This document shows positions 17,737 through 25,372 of a stretch of DNA of 64,000 bases, one piece after another. Every line of letters starts with the position of its first letter. The stretch's first letter is position 1. The notes below the pieces were generated by a model, which saw nothing but the letters and a program-made list of their open reading frames with translations, had not been told where the DNA came from and ran no database searches. Origin of the DNA: Brevibacillus_H sp041920465 (GTDB taxonomy: Bacteria > Bacillota > Bacilli > Brevibacillales > Brevibacillaceae); assembly GCA_041920465.1 (NCBI GenBank), contig JBHGXW010000010.1, positions 1 through 64,000 on the forward strand, read 5' to 3'. The position numbers were made by a program, and so were the translations under genes.

Positions 17737-18063
17737 TCAGACCGGTCTGAACTCATGTACCCATACTTTCATATTCGGTAACCACGGCATGCCGGGATGC
17801 ATCGACAAAATGTATTGTTTATAGCTCTCCAAATCGGCGAATCCTTCTGCCTGGGCATCCTGATCTGTCAACTCGCCCAGCGTTTGCTGATATACCTTAT
17901 GTACTTCAAACTTTCTTCCTTCTAGCTCCATGATTTCGCCGGGATCTGCATAGCGTCCGTTGCGTCGGGTTGCCGTCTTTTCACCGCTAAGCACACGCTT
18001 GATGTCTTCCTCAACGGTTACCAAACGATCAATCGTACATGTTTTAGGCGCCAATTGCTCCAT
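17737..18063 (-). CDS. ASCH domain protein
   Basis: Small soluble protein of 108 aa. The motif SGEKTATRRNGRY near 26-38 and the later KVYQQTLGELTDQDAQAEG fit the ASCH fold (a PUA-like domain thought to bind RNA or nucleotides). GGAGG lies 8 bases before the ATG. Preceded by its own upstream region and followed by a terminator. Confidence 0.8.
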   Translation of the reverse strand: MEQLAPKTCTIDRLVTVEEDIKRVLSGEKTATRRNGRYADPGEIMELEGRKFEVHKVYQQTLGELTDQDAQAEGFADLESYKQYILSMHPGMPWLPNMKVWVHEFRPV

Positions 18064-18189
18064 GTGTAATCCTCCTTAAACTGATGGTGTCCATTTCAAT
18101 TGTCTAGGCAGTTATTGAGTTTGTCACCATTATAATATACCCTATTCCATATCACCAATATCTGGACATGTAAACGGGAGGAGTTTTCA

Positions 18190-18930
18190 ATGACGAGAAT
18201 GGCTTTTATTTCGGATATCCATGGGAATGCGGTAGCACTGGAAGCCGTACTGGCTGACATAAAGGATAAAAAAGTGGACCAAATTTATGTGCTGGGTGAC
18301 ATCGCCTACCGGGGACCTGAGCCGAAGCGTGCTGTCGAGTTGGTGCGGGAACTGAATACTACGGTGATCAAGGGTAATGCCGACGAATGGACGGTAAGGG
18401 GGGTTCAACAGGGAGAAGTAGCCGATCATATCCTTGACATCATGAACGAAGAGCGGCAGTGGATCGTTTCCCGCCTGGATCAGAGCGATTTGCGTTATTT
18501 GCAGGAATTGCCGTCCGAGCTTACGCTTTCCTTGTCGGATTCGCTTGATCTGCACGCTTTTCATGCTACACCAGACAGCCTGTTTGAAATCGTGTTGCCG
18601 GAAACGCCAAAGGAGCAGTTGGAAGAAAAGCTGATGACGAAGCCAGCATCTCTTTATGTGTATGCCCATATCCACCTGCCTTACATACGGTACGTAAACG
18701 GAAAGTGTCTGGTCAACATCGGCAGCGTCGGTCTTCCTTTCGATGGATTGGCCCGTTCTTCATATGCCATTGTCGAAGCGGAACAGGATCGTTACCGGGT
18801 GACGATAGAGCGCGTTGCTTATGACATTGAAAAAGTTGTCAAGCAGTATCAGGAGGGAGAATATCCTAACCAGCAAGTGATGATCAACGTAATTCGCAAG
18901 GCCCAAAGCCCTTTTATCCCGAAGAAATAA
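18190..18930 (+). CDS. Calcineurin-like metallophosphoesterase
   Basis: Soluble phosphoesterase of 246 aa. Metal-binding motifs in order: SDIHGN (8-13), GDIAYRGP (37-44), GNADEW (62-67) and a late His pair in YAHIHLPYIR with NIGSVG after it. This is the YfcE-like/DUF2851-type arrangement of small cytosolic phosphoesterases; the substrate cannot be told. GGAGGAG lies 10 bases before the ATG. Monocistronic, closed by a strong terminator. Confidence 0.85.
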   Translation: MTRMAFISDIHGNAVALEAVLADIKDKKVDQIYVLGDIAYRGPEPKRAVELVRELNTTVIKGNADEWTVRGVQQGEVADHILDIMNEERQWIVSRLDQSDLRYLQELPSELTLSLSDSLDLHAFHATPDSLFEIVLPETPKEQLEEKLMTKPASLYVYAHIHLPYIRYVNGKCLVNIGSVGLPFDGLARSSYAIVEAEQDRYRVTIERVAYDIEKVVKQYQEGEYPNQQVMINVIRKAQSPFIPKK

Positions 18931-18941
18931 CCGGATAACGC

Positions 18942-18979
18942 AGAATCTGTCTTCCTCACAGAGACAGATTCTTTTTTTT
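18942..18979 (+). terminator. Terminator of the phosphoesterase gene
   Basis: AGAATCTGTCT pairs with AGACAGATTCT, then eight T. Confidence 0.9.
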
Positions 18980-19067
18980 GGAAGGGTTTTCGGTTCTTTT
19001 TGATGCTTTCCGAAAATATGATCTAGTAATAATGCCGTTCAGGCACCAAAAGGGAGGTTATAAGGGT

Positions 19068-20588
19068 ATGATTTACGCCCAACCGGGACAAACAGGCTCA
19101 TTAGTAACGTTTAAAAAGCGTTATGACAACTACATTGGGGGCAAATGGACTCCGCCGGTCAAAGGAGAATATTTTGAAAATATCACACCGGTGACAGGCC
19201 AGGTATATTGTGAGGTAGCCAGATCGAGTGCGGAAGATATCGAACTGGCTCTTGATGCGGCACACGCGGCTAAAGACAGGTGGGGGCGTACTTCCGTGAC
19301 GGAAAGGTCGTACATTCTGAACAAAATTGCCGATCGCATGGAAGAAAACAAAGAATTGCTGGCTGTCGCCGAAACATGGGAGAACGGCAAGCCTGTGCGC
19401 GAAACACTTGCCGCCGATACGACGCTTGCGATTGACCACTTCCGTTATTTTGCAGGCTGCATTCGCGCGCAAGAGGGCACCATCAGCCAGATTGACGAAC
19501 ATACGGTAGCGTACCATTTCCAGGAGCCGTTGGGTGTGGTGGGTCAAATCATCCCATGGAACTTCCCGATTCTTATGGCTGCCTGGAAACTGGCTCCTGC
19601 GCTTGCTGCCGGCAACTGCGTCGTACTGAAACCTGCCGAGCAGACACCTGTTTCTATTCTAGTGCTCATGGAATTAATTGAAGATTTGCTGCCGGCCGGT
19701 GTGGTCAACATCGTCAATGGATTTGGACTCGAAGCAGGGAAGCCGCTTGCCTCCAGCAACCGAATCGCCAAAATTGCCTTTACCGGTGAAACTACGACTG
19801 GACGTCTGATCATGCAGTATGCCTCCCATAACATTATTCCGGTTACGCTGGAGCTTGGAGGCAAGTCGCCAAATATCTTCCTGGAAGACGTCTGCAAGCA
19901 GGACGACGCATTCTTTAACAAGGCAGTGGAAGGCTTTGTCATGTTTGCTCTCAACCAGGGGGAAGTCTGCACTTGCCCGTCACGCGCTCTGATCCAAGAA
20001 TCCATTTACGATCAGTTCATGGAAAAAGCAATCGCCCGTGTTGCCGCGATCAAGCAGGGCAATCCGCTTGATACGGATACCATGATTGGCGCGCAAGCTT
20101 CCCAAGAACAGGTGGAAAAAATTCTATCCTACTTTGACATCGGACGACAGGAAGGTGCGGAGTGCTTGATTGGCGGTGAACGTAATCAACTGGAAGGCGA
20201 CCTTGCAGGAGGTTATTACATCAAGCCGACTGTGTTTAAAGGGCACAACAAAATGCGCATTTTCCAAGAGGAGATCTTCGGGCCGGTCGTATCCGTCACC
20301 ACTTTCAAAGATCCGGCTGAAGCTCTTGACATCGCCAATGATACGCTGTACGGCTTAGGCGCCGGTGTATGGACACGCGATGTAAACACGGCATACAAGC
20401 TGGGCAGAGAGATACAAGCAGGCCGTGTCTGGACGAACTGCTATCATGCGTATCCGGCACATGCGGCTTTCGGCGGCTACAAGGTATCCGGCATCGGACG
20501 TGAAACCCACAAAATGATGCTCTCCCACTATCAACAGACAAAAAATCTGTTAGTCAGCTACAGCGAAGACGCATTGGGCTTCTTCTGA
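19068..20588 (+). CDS. Aldehyde dehydrogenase, ExaC/AldB acetaldehyde type
   Basis: NAD(P)-dependent aldehyde dehydrogenase of 506 aa. The cofactor loop is IIPWNFPILM (161-170) and FTGETTTGR (238-246), the general base is Glu262 in LELGGKSPN, and the catalytic Cys301 sits in NQGEVCTCPSR with a second Cys two residues later. This double-Cys form and the length fit AldB/ExaC enzymes that oxidise acetaldehyde and similar short aldehydes. The start at 19068 has AAAGGGAGG 10 bases upstream; 30 extra in-frame residues would overlap the preceding terminator. The DUF779 gene that often accompanies this enzyme follows 116 bases later. Confidence 0.9.
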   Translation: MIYAQPGQTGSLVTFKKRYDNYIGGKWTPPVKGEYFENITPVTGQVYCEVARSSAEDIELALDAAHAAKDRWGRTSVTERSYILNKIADRMEENKELLAVAETWENGKPVRETLAADTTLAIDHFRYFAGCIRAQEGTISQIDEHTVAYHFQEPLGVVGQIIPWNFPILMAAWKLAPALAAGNCVVLKPAEQTPVSILVLMELIEDLLPAGVVNIVNGFGLEAGKPLASSNRIAKIAFTGETTTGRLIMQYASHNIIPVTLELGGKSPNIFLEDVCKQDDAFFNKAVEGFVMFALNQGEVCTCPSRALIQESIYDQFMEKAIARVAAIKQGNPLDTDTMIGAQASQEQVEKILSYFDIGRQEGAECLIGGERNQLEGDLAGGYYIKPTVFKGHNKMRIFQEEIFGPVVSVTTFKDPAEALDIANDTLYGLGAGVWTRDVNTAYKLGREIQAGRVWTNCYHAYPAHAAFGGYKVSGIGRETHKMMLSHYQQTKNLLVSYSEDALGFF

Positions 20589-20639
20589 CGACAGCGCTCA
20601 TAGAGACACTCATAGAGACACCGGTATAAATATCGGCGG

Positions 20640-20668
20640 TTGACTGTCATTGTATCGCCTCTTAATAT
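20640..20668 (+). promoter_or_regulatory. Promoter of the DUF779 gene
   Basis: TTGACT, 17 bases, TAATAT. Just upstream is a direct repeat of TCATAGAGACAC (20598-20621 region). The gene can thus be expressed apart from the dehydrogenase. Confidence 0.6.
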
Positions 20669-20704
20669 GATAGCTGAAGGGATTGGCGATAAGGGGGCAT
20701 CTGT

Positions 20705-21079
20705 ATGGCAGAAGTACAAAAAGTTCTAGCCACACAAAAAGCACTGCAACTGATCGAACGCCTGAAGCAAAAGTACGGTCCGCTTTTGTTTCATCAATCA
20801 GGAGGGTGCTGCGACGGCAGTTCACCGATGTGTTACCCTGCCGACGAATTTCTTGTAAGCGAATACGATGTGTTGTTGGGAAAAATCGGCGGTTGTCCGT
20901 TCTATATGAGCCAAGCCCAATACGAGTATTGGAAGCATACCCAGCTCATAATCGATGTGGTAGAGGGACGGGGCGGCATGTTCTCGCTCGAAGGTCCGGA
21001 AGGGGTACGTTTCCTGACCAGATCAAGAGTATTCAGCGATGAAGAATATACGATTTTGCGGGAAAAAGGGATGTTATAG
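20705..21079 (+). CDS. DUF779 protein, partner of acetaldehyde dehydrogenase
   Basis: Soluble protein of 124 aa. The family hallmark HQSGGCCDGSSPMCY (about 36-50) holds three cysteines and a His, a probable metal site. DUF779 genes are very often adjacent to ExaC/AldB-type aldehyde dehydrogenases, as here, but the biochemical role is not established. GGGGGC lies before the ATG. A terminator follows. Confidence 0.85.
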   Translation: MAEVQKVLATQKALQLIERLKQKYGPLLFHQSGGCCDGSSPMCYPADEFLVSEYDVLLGKIGGCPFYMSQAQYEYWKHTQLIIDVVEGRGGMFSLEGPEGVRFLTRSRVFSDEEYTILREKGML

Positions 21080-21096
21080 AGGATTATCTGGAAGAC

Positions 21097-21136
21097 GGGG
21101 TACTCAGGGTCATCAGCCTTGGGTACCTTTTTCTTT
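21097..21136 (+). terminator. Terminator of the DUF779 gene
   Basis: GGGTACTCAGGGT pairs imperfectly with CCTTGGGTACC around a CATCAG loop, followed by TTTTTCTTTTT. Confidence 0.75.
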
Positions 21137-21164
21137 TTGGTGTAAGAAATGGAGCTGCATAATA

Positions 21165-21193
21165 TTGACAGGTTTAGCCAACTTGAACATGAT
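21165..21193 (+). promoter_or_regulatory. Promoter of the MarR pair
   Basis: TTGACA (21165-21170), 17 bases, CATGAT (21188-21193). The transcript would carry the palindrome at 21250-21273 in its leader. Confidence 0.5.
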
Positions 21194-21249
21194 ATGTGTA
21201 TGATACAAATATCGTTTAATTCAACTAATGTTTTGTACAATTGATGTTT

Positions 21250-21273
21250 ATCGCAATTAAAATTTCTTGCGAT
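21250..21273. promoter_or_regulatory. Candidate MarR operator
   Basis: Inverted repeat ATCGCAA-N10-TTGCGAT, 27 bases before the marR start. MarR proteins usually bind palindromes of this size next to their own gene; binding is inferred. Confidence 0.5.
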
Positions 21274-21299
21274 TGATTCTTTACGTCGGAGGTGTTTTG

Positions 21300-21752
21300 A
21301 TGGAGCGCGATCAAATATTAGAGCTTCGTCAGACAGTACAAAGATTTATTAGGCTATTTGGACTGTTGGAACAGAGCGTAACACCGTGCGGGTATTCCCT
21401 ATCTCTCTCACAGGTGTTTGCGTTACAAGAGCTGGAGAAACAGAAAATAACGATCGGAGAACTGTCAGACAGGTTGCATTTGGACAGGAGTACGGGAAGC
21501 CGCCTGGTAGACAGTTTGGTGAAAGGCGGATTTGTTCAGCGAGAATTAAATGAAGCAAACCGGCGTGAGGTATTGGCCTCGTTAACGGAGAGAGGGCAGC
21601 GATCCATTCAGCAGGTTCGAGAACAATCTGTCAGTTTTTATGAGTCTGTCCTGAAGGGATTATCGAAAGAAGAGCAAACTCAAATTCTGCGAAGCTTTCA
21701 AACGTTTACGGATTCATTATCCAAAGTGAGGAGGGAACAGAATGAATCCTAA
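21300..21752 (+). CDS. MarR family transcription regulator
   Basis: Protein of 150 aa with a winged helix-turn-helix (about 38-105): LSQVFALQELE, then ITIGELSDRLHLDRSTGSRLVDSLVKGG and the wing with RELNEANRREVLASLT. Amphipathic ends form the dimer. The start at 21300 has CGGAGGTG upstream; 11 more in-frame residues from 21267 would run over the inverted repeat. It overlaps the following membrane protein gene by 11 bases, so the two are translationally coupled. It probably represses itself through the palindrome at 21250-21273. The ligand is unknown. Confidence 0.88.
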   Translation: MERDQILELRQTVQRFIRLFGLLEQSVTPCGYSLSLSQVFALQELEKQKITIGELSDRLHLDRSTGSRLVDSLVKGGFVQRELNEANRREVLASLTERGQRSIQQVREQSVSFYESVLKGLSKEEQTQILRSFQTFTDSLSKVRREQNES

Positions 21753-22056
21753 GACAAGTGTTGCAACCACATCCGTTATTTCCGTTATCCTCTCTTTCTT
21801 TGCATCTTCCCACCACTGGCTTCACATGTCCGTGTTACTCCTTTTAGGAGGCTCTACCGAGGTAATGGCAGCAATGCAAGGTTTTTTATGGCTGCGAAGG
21901 TTCATGATTATCATGACGGTCGCAACGGTGTTTTTCTCGATTTATCGGTTGATCAGGCATCGTTGCAAAGAGAAGTGGGTGGTAGGACTCACATCTTTCT
22001 CTGCTATGCTATCTGTTGGTTTTGTACTCTACACTTTGCTTGATTTCGGATGGTAG
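21742..22056 (+). CDS. Small membrane protein coupled to marR
   Basis: Protein of 104 aa with three hydrophobic segments (about 10-38, 50-68 and 80-102). A His-His-x3-His cluster (SHHWLHM) near residues 23-29 could bind metal. No family recognised. The overlap with marR implies that the two are made together, so it may export or sense the effector of the regulator; that is a guess. Confidence 0.6.
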   Translation: MNPKTSVATTSVISVILSFFASSHHWLHMSVLLLLGGSTEVMAAMQGFLWLRRFMIIMTVATVFFSIYRLIRHRCKEKWVVGLTSFSAMLSVGFVLYTLLDFGW

Positions 22057-22095
22057 AGAGTTTCGTGCTTCCGATGAATCAGTAGAATTCGATGA

Positions 22096-22139
22096 AAAAG
22101 AGGTCTTTCCGTTTTGGAAGGAGTACCTCTTCTTTTTGT
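22096..22139. terminator. Bidirectional terminator
   Basis: AAAAGAGGTCTTTCC pairs with GGAAGGAGTACCTCTTCTTTTT with one bulge. It serves the MarR pair on plus and the HD-GYP gene on minus. Confidence 0.75.
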
Positions 22140-23222
22140 TTACACGGTTTTGATGATTATGAGATGGATCTCTTTTTTCAAATCAAGCTCGTATGGAGAT
22201 GGCGTAGGGGAGCCGTCCGGTTCTTGAATAATTCGGATGGTTGGTCGATGGACAGCAATCGGGTCGACATGGGAGACAACCCCGACATGCCCGGTATTTA
22301 GCAAGACAGTCGTAGAGATTGGATATACGGAAATGTGCCGCAAGAAAATTCTCACCAGGTCCAGATCAAACAAGGTATTCCCGGCTGCCATCAGAAATTC
22401 TGTCGCTTCGTTGGGTGTGTAGCCTTGGCGGTATGATCTGGGCGAAATAAGAGCGTCATATACGTCAGCGATGGAGACAATTTGGGCATATTCGTGAATT
22501 TGCTGCTCTTTCAATTCCCGTGGGTATCCGGTGCCCCCGAAGCGTTCATGGTGCTGCAAGGCGCAATGGGCTGACAACAGTGAAATATCGTGCTGATAGC
22601 GCAGAATATGATAGCCATCCTCTGTATGATTGTTGACTCGTTTACGTTCTTCGTCCGTGAGCGGGCCTTTTTTATTCCATAATTCTTTGGGAAGATTGGT
22701 CATGCCTATATCAAAAAGCAGCGCTCCAACTCCCAAGTCGAACAACTGATCGCGGTTATATCCTTTTGAGATGCCCATAATACCGGCCAGGACAGCCACG
22801 TTGACTGAATGGTGAAACAGATATCCGTCCATGATATGCAAGTTGGCCAGGTTTACCAAAATTTCCTTGCGGGAGCTAATATCGGTTAATATGTCACCGA
22901 AAACGGAGCGAAAGGTTTTTCCCAAATCGGGCAAGGACGGACGCCCTTTCACAACAGGGGAATCCATCAAGGAGGTCATGGTTTTATACACAGTTTCAAC
23001 TGCTTTTTTACGAGTTTCGTCACGGATGATGTCTTCGGGGATAATATCCGTCGTATGTTTGTCTTCGATGTAAACGGTGTCAATCCCTAGGTTTTTAAGC
23101 CGTTCGATAAAGCGATCGCTGAGTTCGACTCCGGTCCCAAGCAGGACGTTGCCGTTTTCAGTAAAGATCGTCTTGGCAATTATGTCTCCCGGTTTAGCCG
23201 AGGTGATATGTACTTTGCGCAA
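22140..23222 (-). CDS. HD-GYP domain protein with a degenerate HD motif
   Basis: Protein of 360 aa: an N-terminal region (1-110), then an HD-GYP domain (about 118-310). HD-GYP enzymes hydrolyse c-di-GMP with a bi- or trinuclear metal site. Here His137-His138, His199, His224-His225 and the GYP motif (TGYP, 231-234) are kept, but the central HDxGK reads FDIGM (170-174), so the namesake His is Phe. The activity is therefore doubtful; it may be a binding-only receptor. The start is TTG with AGGTAGG upstream. Two GGDEF/EAL genes in the window suggest a c-di-GMP network. Confidence 0.85.
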   Translation of the reverse strand: MRKVHITSAKPGDIIAKTIFTENGNVLLGTGVELSDRFIERLKNLGIDTVYIEDKHTTDIIPEDIIRDETRKKAVETVYKTMTSLMDSPVVKGRPSLPDLGKTFRSVFGDILTDISSRKEILVNLANLHIMDGYLFHHSVNVAVLAGIMGISKGYNRDQLFDLGVGALLFDIGMTNLPKELWNKKGPLTDEERKRVNNHTEDGYHILRYQHDISLLSAHCALQHHERFGGTGYPRELKEQQIHEYAQIVSIADVYDALISPRSYRQGYTPNEATEFLMAAGNTLFDLDLVRIFLRHISVYPISTTVLLNTGHVGVVSHVDPIAVHRPTIRIIQEPDGSPTPSPYELDLKKEIHLIIIKTV

Positions 23223-23298
23223 TGGGAAAACCTACCTTCTGCCCAAGCTGCCGAAATATTCTCAATCGTTACTATTATATCAGAACTAGAAAAATTTA

Positions 23299-23460
23299 CT
23301 AGAATCGGCTCTTGATCTTCTCAAAATTGCCTTCTTTTTCTTTTAGCCGAAAGAATTGACCGCGCCGCTTGGCAAATTTGGCTCCGCAGCGGGGACAGAT
23401 GACTACTTGCTTGAATGTTGGGATCGTCTTCGAACAATCAATACAGGTAACTTTCCCAAT
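23299..23460 (-). CDS. Tiny zinc-ribbon protein with no standard start codon
   Basis: Minus-strand frame of 53 codons ending in TAG. It holds CIDC and CPRC at positions 6-9 and 22-25, a typical zinc-ribbon spacing, then a basic tail (AKFAKRRGQFFRLKEKEG). The first in-frame stop upstream is 7 codons before an ATT codon, and there is no ATG, GTG or TTG between, so it either starts at ATT (23460) without a clear ribosome site or is a decayed gene. It lies 76 bases upstream of the HD-GYP gene on the same strand. Confidence 0.4.
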   Translation of the reverse strand: MGKVTCIDCSKTIPTFKQVVICPRCGAKFAKRRGQFFRLKEKEGNFEKIKSRF

Positions 23461-23499
23461 GGTGTTTATAGGGATTTTTTACAAAAAATTTTTGTGAAC

Positions 23500-23515
23500 T
23501 GTGAACTAGATCATA
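23500..23515. promoter_or_regulatory. FNR-type box before the redox cluster
   Basis: TGTGA-ACTAGA-TCATA matches the TGTGA-N6-TCACA consensus in 9 of 10 defined positions. A second TTGTGA lies just upstream. If the site is at -41.5, transcription would start near 23549, 45 bases before the first gene of the cluster. A weak TAATAG -10 lies at 23537. Confidence 0.6.
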
Positions 23516-23593
23516 TCAGACTAATTTACATTTCGGTAATAGTAAAGAAGAAGTTGGAAATTCAGCTAAGTTTTTGGCAAGGGGGTGAATGAT

Positions 23594-24871
23594 TTGAGGA
23601 AACAGCCATCCATACAATATACGAGAAAAATGCGCCGCATCACCCAGGTATTGTTTCTCCTCTTGATGACGCTTACACCCATTCTCGATATTTTTCGGCT
23701 GGATATGGCGGAAAGCCGGTTTGTAATTCTAGGCAAGCACTTCTTTATTAATCAGCTTTATTTGGCAGTCATTGCTTTTGTCTTGTCCTTGATCATTCTT
23801 ACTTTGATTGCTCGCAATTTTGGGCGAATTTTCTGTGGTTGGCTCTGTTTTCAAACAACTTGGTCTGAGCTTGGCGATGTAATCGTCAAAAAATGGCGGG
23901 AATTCAAGCGAGTGAAAAAACAGAGCAAAAAAATCGCAAATTTGGCCCAGGCAATTATCCTCTTGTTTCTCTCCATTCCGCTGATGCTGGGGTTCTACAC
24001 CATGCTCGTCTCGTACTTCGTTGCGCCTAAGGTAATCTGGTCGTGGATTACATTGGGACCTCCCACGTGGTTTCTCGTTTTGTTCGCCAAGTTTAGCGTG
24101 GCTGGGTTGATTGATTTGTTGATCATTCGCCACAGTTTTTGCCAGTCGATGTGTCCGTACGGCATCCTGCAGCAAAAGGCCAAGAAAAACTCCGCATTGC
24201 GCATTACCTTTGATCCGGAACAGTGCATTGACTGCAGTCTTTGCGACAAAGCTTGTCTGATGAAGCTAAAGCCAAGGGAATTAACCAAGTCTGATCCATG
24301 TATCAATTGTGTCGAGTGTATGGTGGCTTGCGGTATGAAGGCGGAGAAGCTGGCTGCCAAAGGAATTGTCAAGGGATCTCTCAACAGCTTGTCGCTTTCG
24401 TTTTTGCCGCTTCTCCCGGAAGAGAAAAAAACACCGTTGTTCGACGGCAAGACATTGATGATAAGCGGCATTTTTCTCTTGTTCAGCGCCGTGCTTTTGA
24501 TCGGGGTGGCCATCGATGACGGAATCGACCTGGCCGTCAAGCAGAAACAAGACACCACGGTTTCGACCACTTCCGGTTCAGGCAAACTTCCGTACGAGCT
24601 GAAAATTACAAACCGTACACAAAAACAGCAGAACTTTGCGATTCAGTTGGAGACGCTAGACAGCGGAAGCAGTCCGGTAGCGGGACAGAAGGCTACATTT
24701 CATGTCAAACCTGCCACAATCGAGATTGATCCGCTAACCAAACTTGAGGAAATCGTCTCTATCGAACCGGAAACGAAGCTTGCCTCCGGTCGATATACGA
24801 TCCTGATACGCCTCATGACGGAAGATGGTCTAGAGGTTGACGAGACCAAGACGGTCTACTACGTATACTAG
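23594..24871 (+). CDS. CcoG/FixG-like membrane 4Fe-4S protein
   Basis: Membrane polyferredoxin of 425 aa. Helices lie near 14-35, 45-70, 105-130, 140-165 and 285-305. Cysteine pairs CGWLC and CQSMC flank the membrane part, and two ferredoxin clusters CIDCSLCDKAC and CINCVECMVAC follow (about 210-245). The last 100 residues look like the Ig-like C-terminal domain of FixG/CcoG. CcoG reduces copper for oxidase assembly in proteobacteria; here it heads a NOR-like cluster. AAGGGGGTG favours the TTG at 23594 over the GTG at 23585. Confidence 0.8.
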   Translation: MRKQPSIQYTRKMRRITQVLFLLLMTLTPILDIFRLDMAESRFVILGKHFFINQLYLAVIAFVLSLIILTLIARNFGRIFCGWLCFQTTWSELGDVIVKKWREFKRVKKQSKKIANLAQAIILLFLSIPLMLGFYTMLVSYFVAPKVIWSWITLGPPTWFLVLFAKFSVAGLIDLLIIRHSFCQSMCPYGILQQKAKKNSALRITFDPEQCIDCSLCDKACLMKLKPRELTKSDPCINCVECMVACGMKAEKLAAKGIVKGSLNSLSLSFLPLLPEEKKTPLFDGKTLMISGIFLLFSAVLLIGVAIDDGIDLAVKQKQDTTVSTTSGSGKLPYELKITNRTQKQQNFAIQLETLDSGSSPVAGQKATFHVKPATIEIDPLTKLEEIVSIEPETKLASGRYTILIRLMTEDGLEVDETKTVYYVY

Positions 24872-24960
24872 CCGTTCGCTGCTTTTAAGGGAGGTGAGGG
24901 AAGGAAAAAAAAGAAGAGAAAATGCCTGTTTCCCACATTTTTGAAAGGAAGGAGAAACAT

Positions 24961-25341
24961 ATGAAAAATCTTATTGTTAGCGTCGGAGGGGCGACTGCAC
25001 TTCTTTTGCTCTTCTTCATTACGGGTTTTACCACGGTAGATGCAGGACTTGCTCCCGATCACGGCGCTCCTTATTGGGGAACATCTGCGATTGAAAAAGA
25101 AGGAGCCCGCCTGTTTAAGTCAGCGGGCTGCTACGCCTGCCACAGTTTTCGCGGACAACAAAGTCAAGTCACTGGCCCTGAGCTTGACGAAGTCGGAAAA
25201 CGAATGAATGCACAGGCAATTGAAGCTTACATTACAAATGGTACCAAAATTATGCCAGCATTTAAAGAAAGATTGACAAAAGAAGAAATTCAAACACTTG
25301 CTCAATGGCTAAGCGAATTTAAAACACCGCTTGAGCGTTAA
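24961..25341 (+). CDS. NorC-like membrane-anchored cytochrome c
   Basis: Protein of 126 aa: one N-terminal anchor helix (about 5-27), then a cytochrome c domain with CYACH at 57-61 and a Met ligand at 98 (KIMPAF). Size, anchor and the position directly before the heme-copper subunit fit the small cytochrome c subunit of a cNOR-like enzyme, which hands electrons to the catalytic subunit. GGAAGGAG lies 8 bases before the ATG at 24961. Confidence 0.85.
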   Translation: MKNLIVSVGGATALLLLFFITGFTTVDAGLAPDHGAPYWGTSAIEKEGARLFKSAGCYACHSFRGQQSQVTGPELDEVGKRMNAQAIEAYITNGTKIMPAFKERLTKEEIQTLAQWLSEFKTPLER

Positions 25342-25372
25342 TTACAATCCTAATGAAGAAAGGCGGGAGAAA

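Noticed and set aside
18990..19067. Sigma-54 promoter in front of the aldehyde dehydrogenase
   Set aside because: Related genes sometimes have one, but no GG-N10-GC pattern of the right kind is present.
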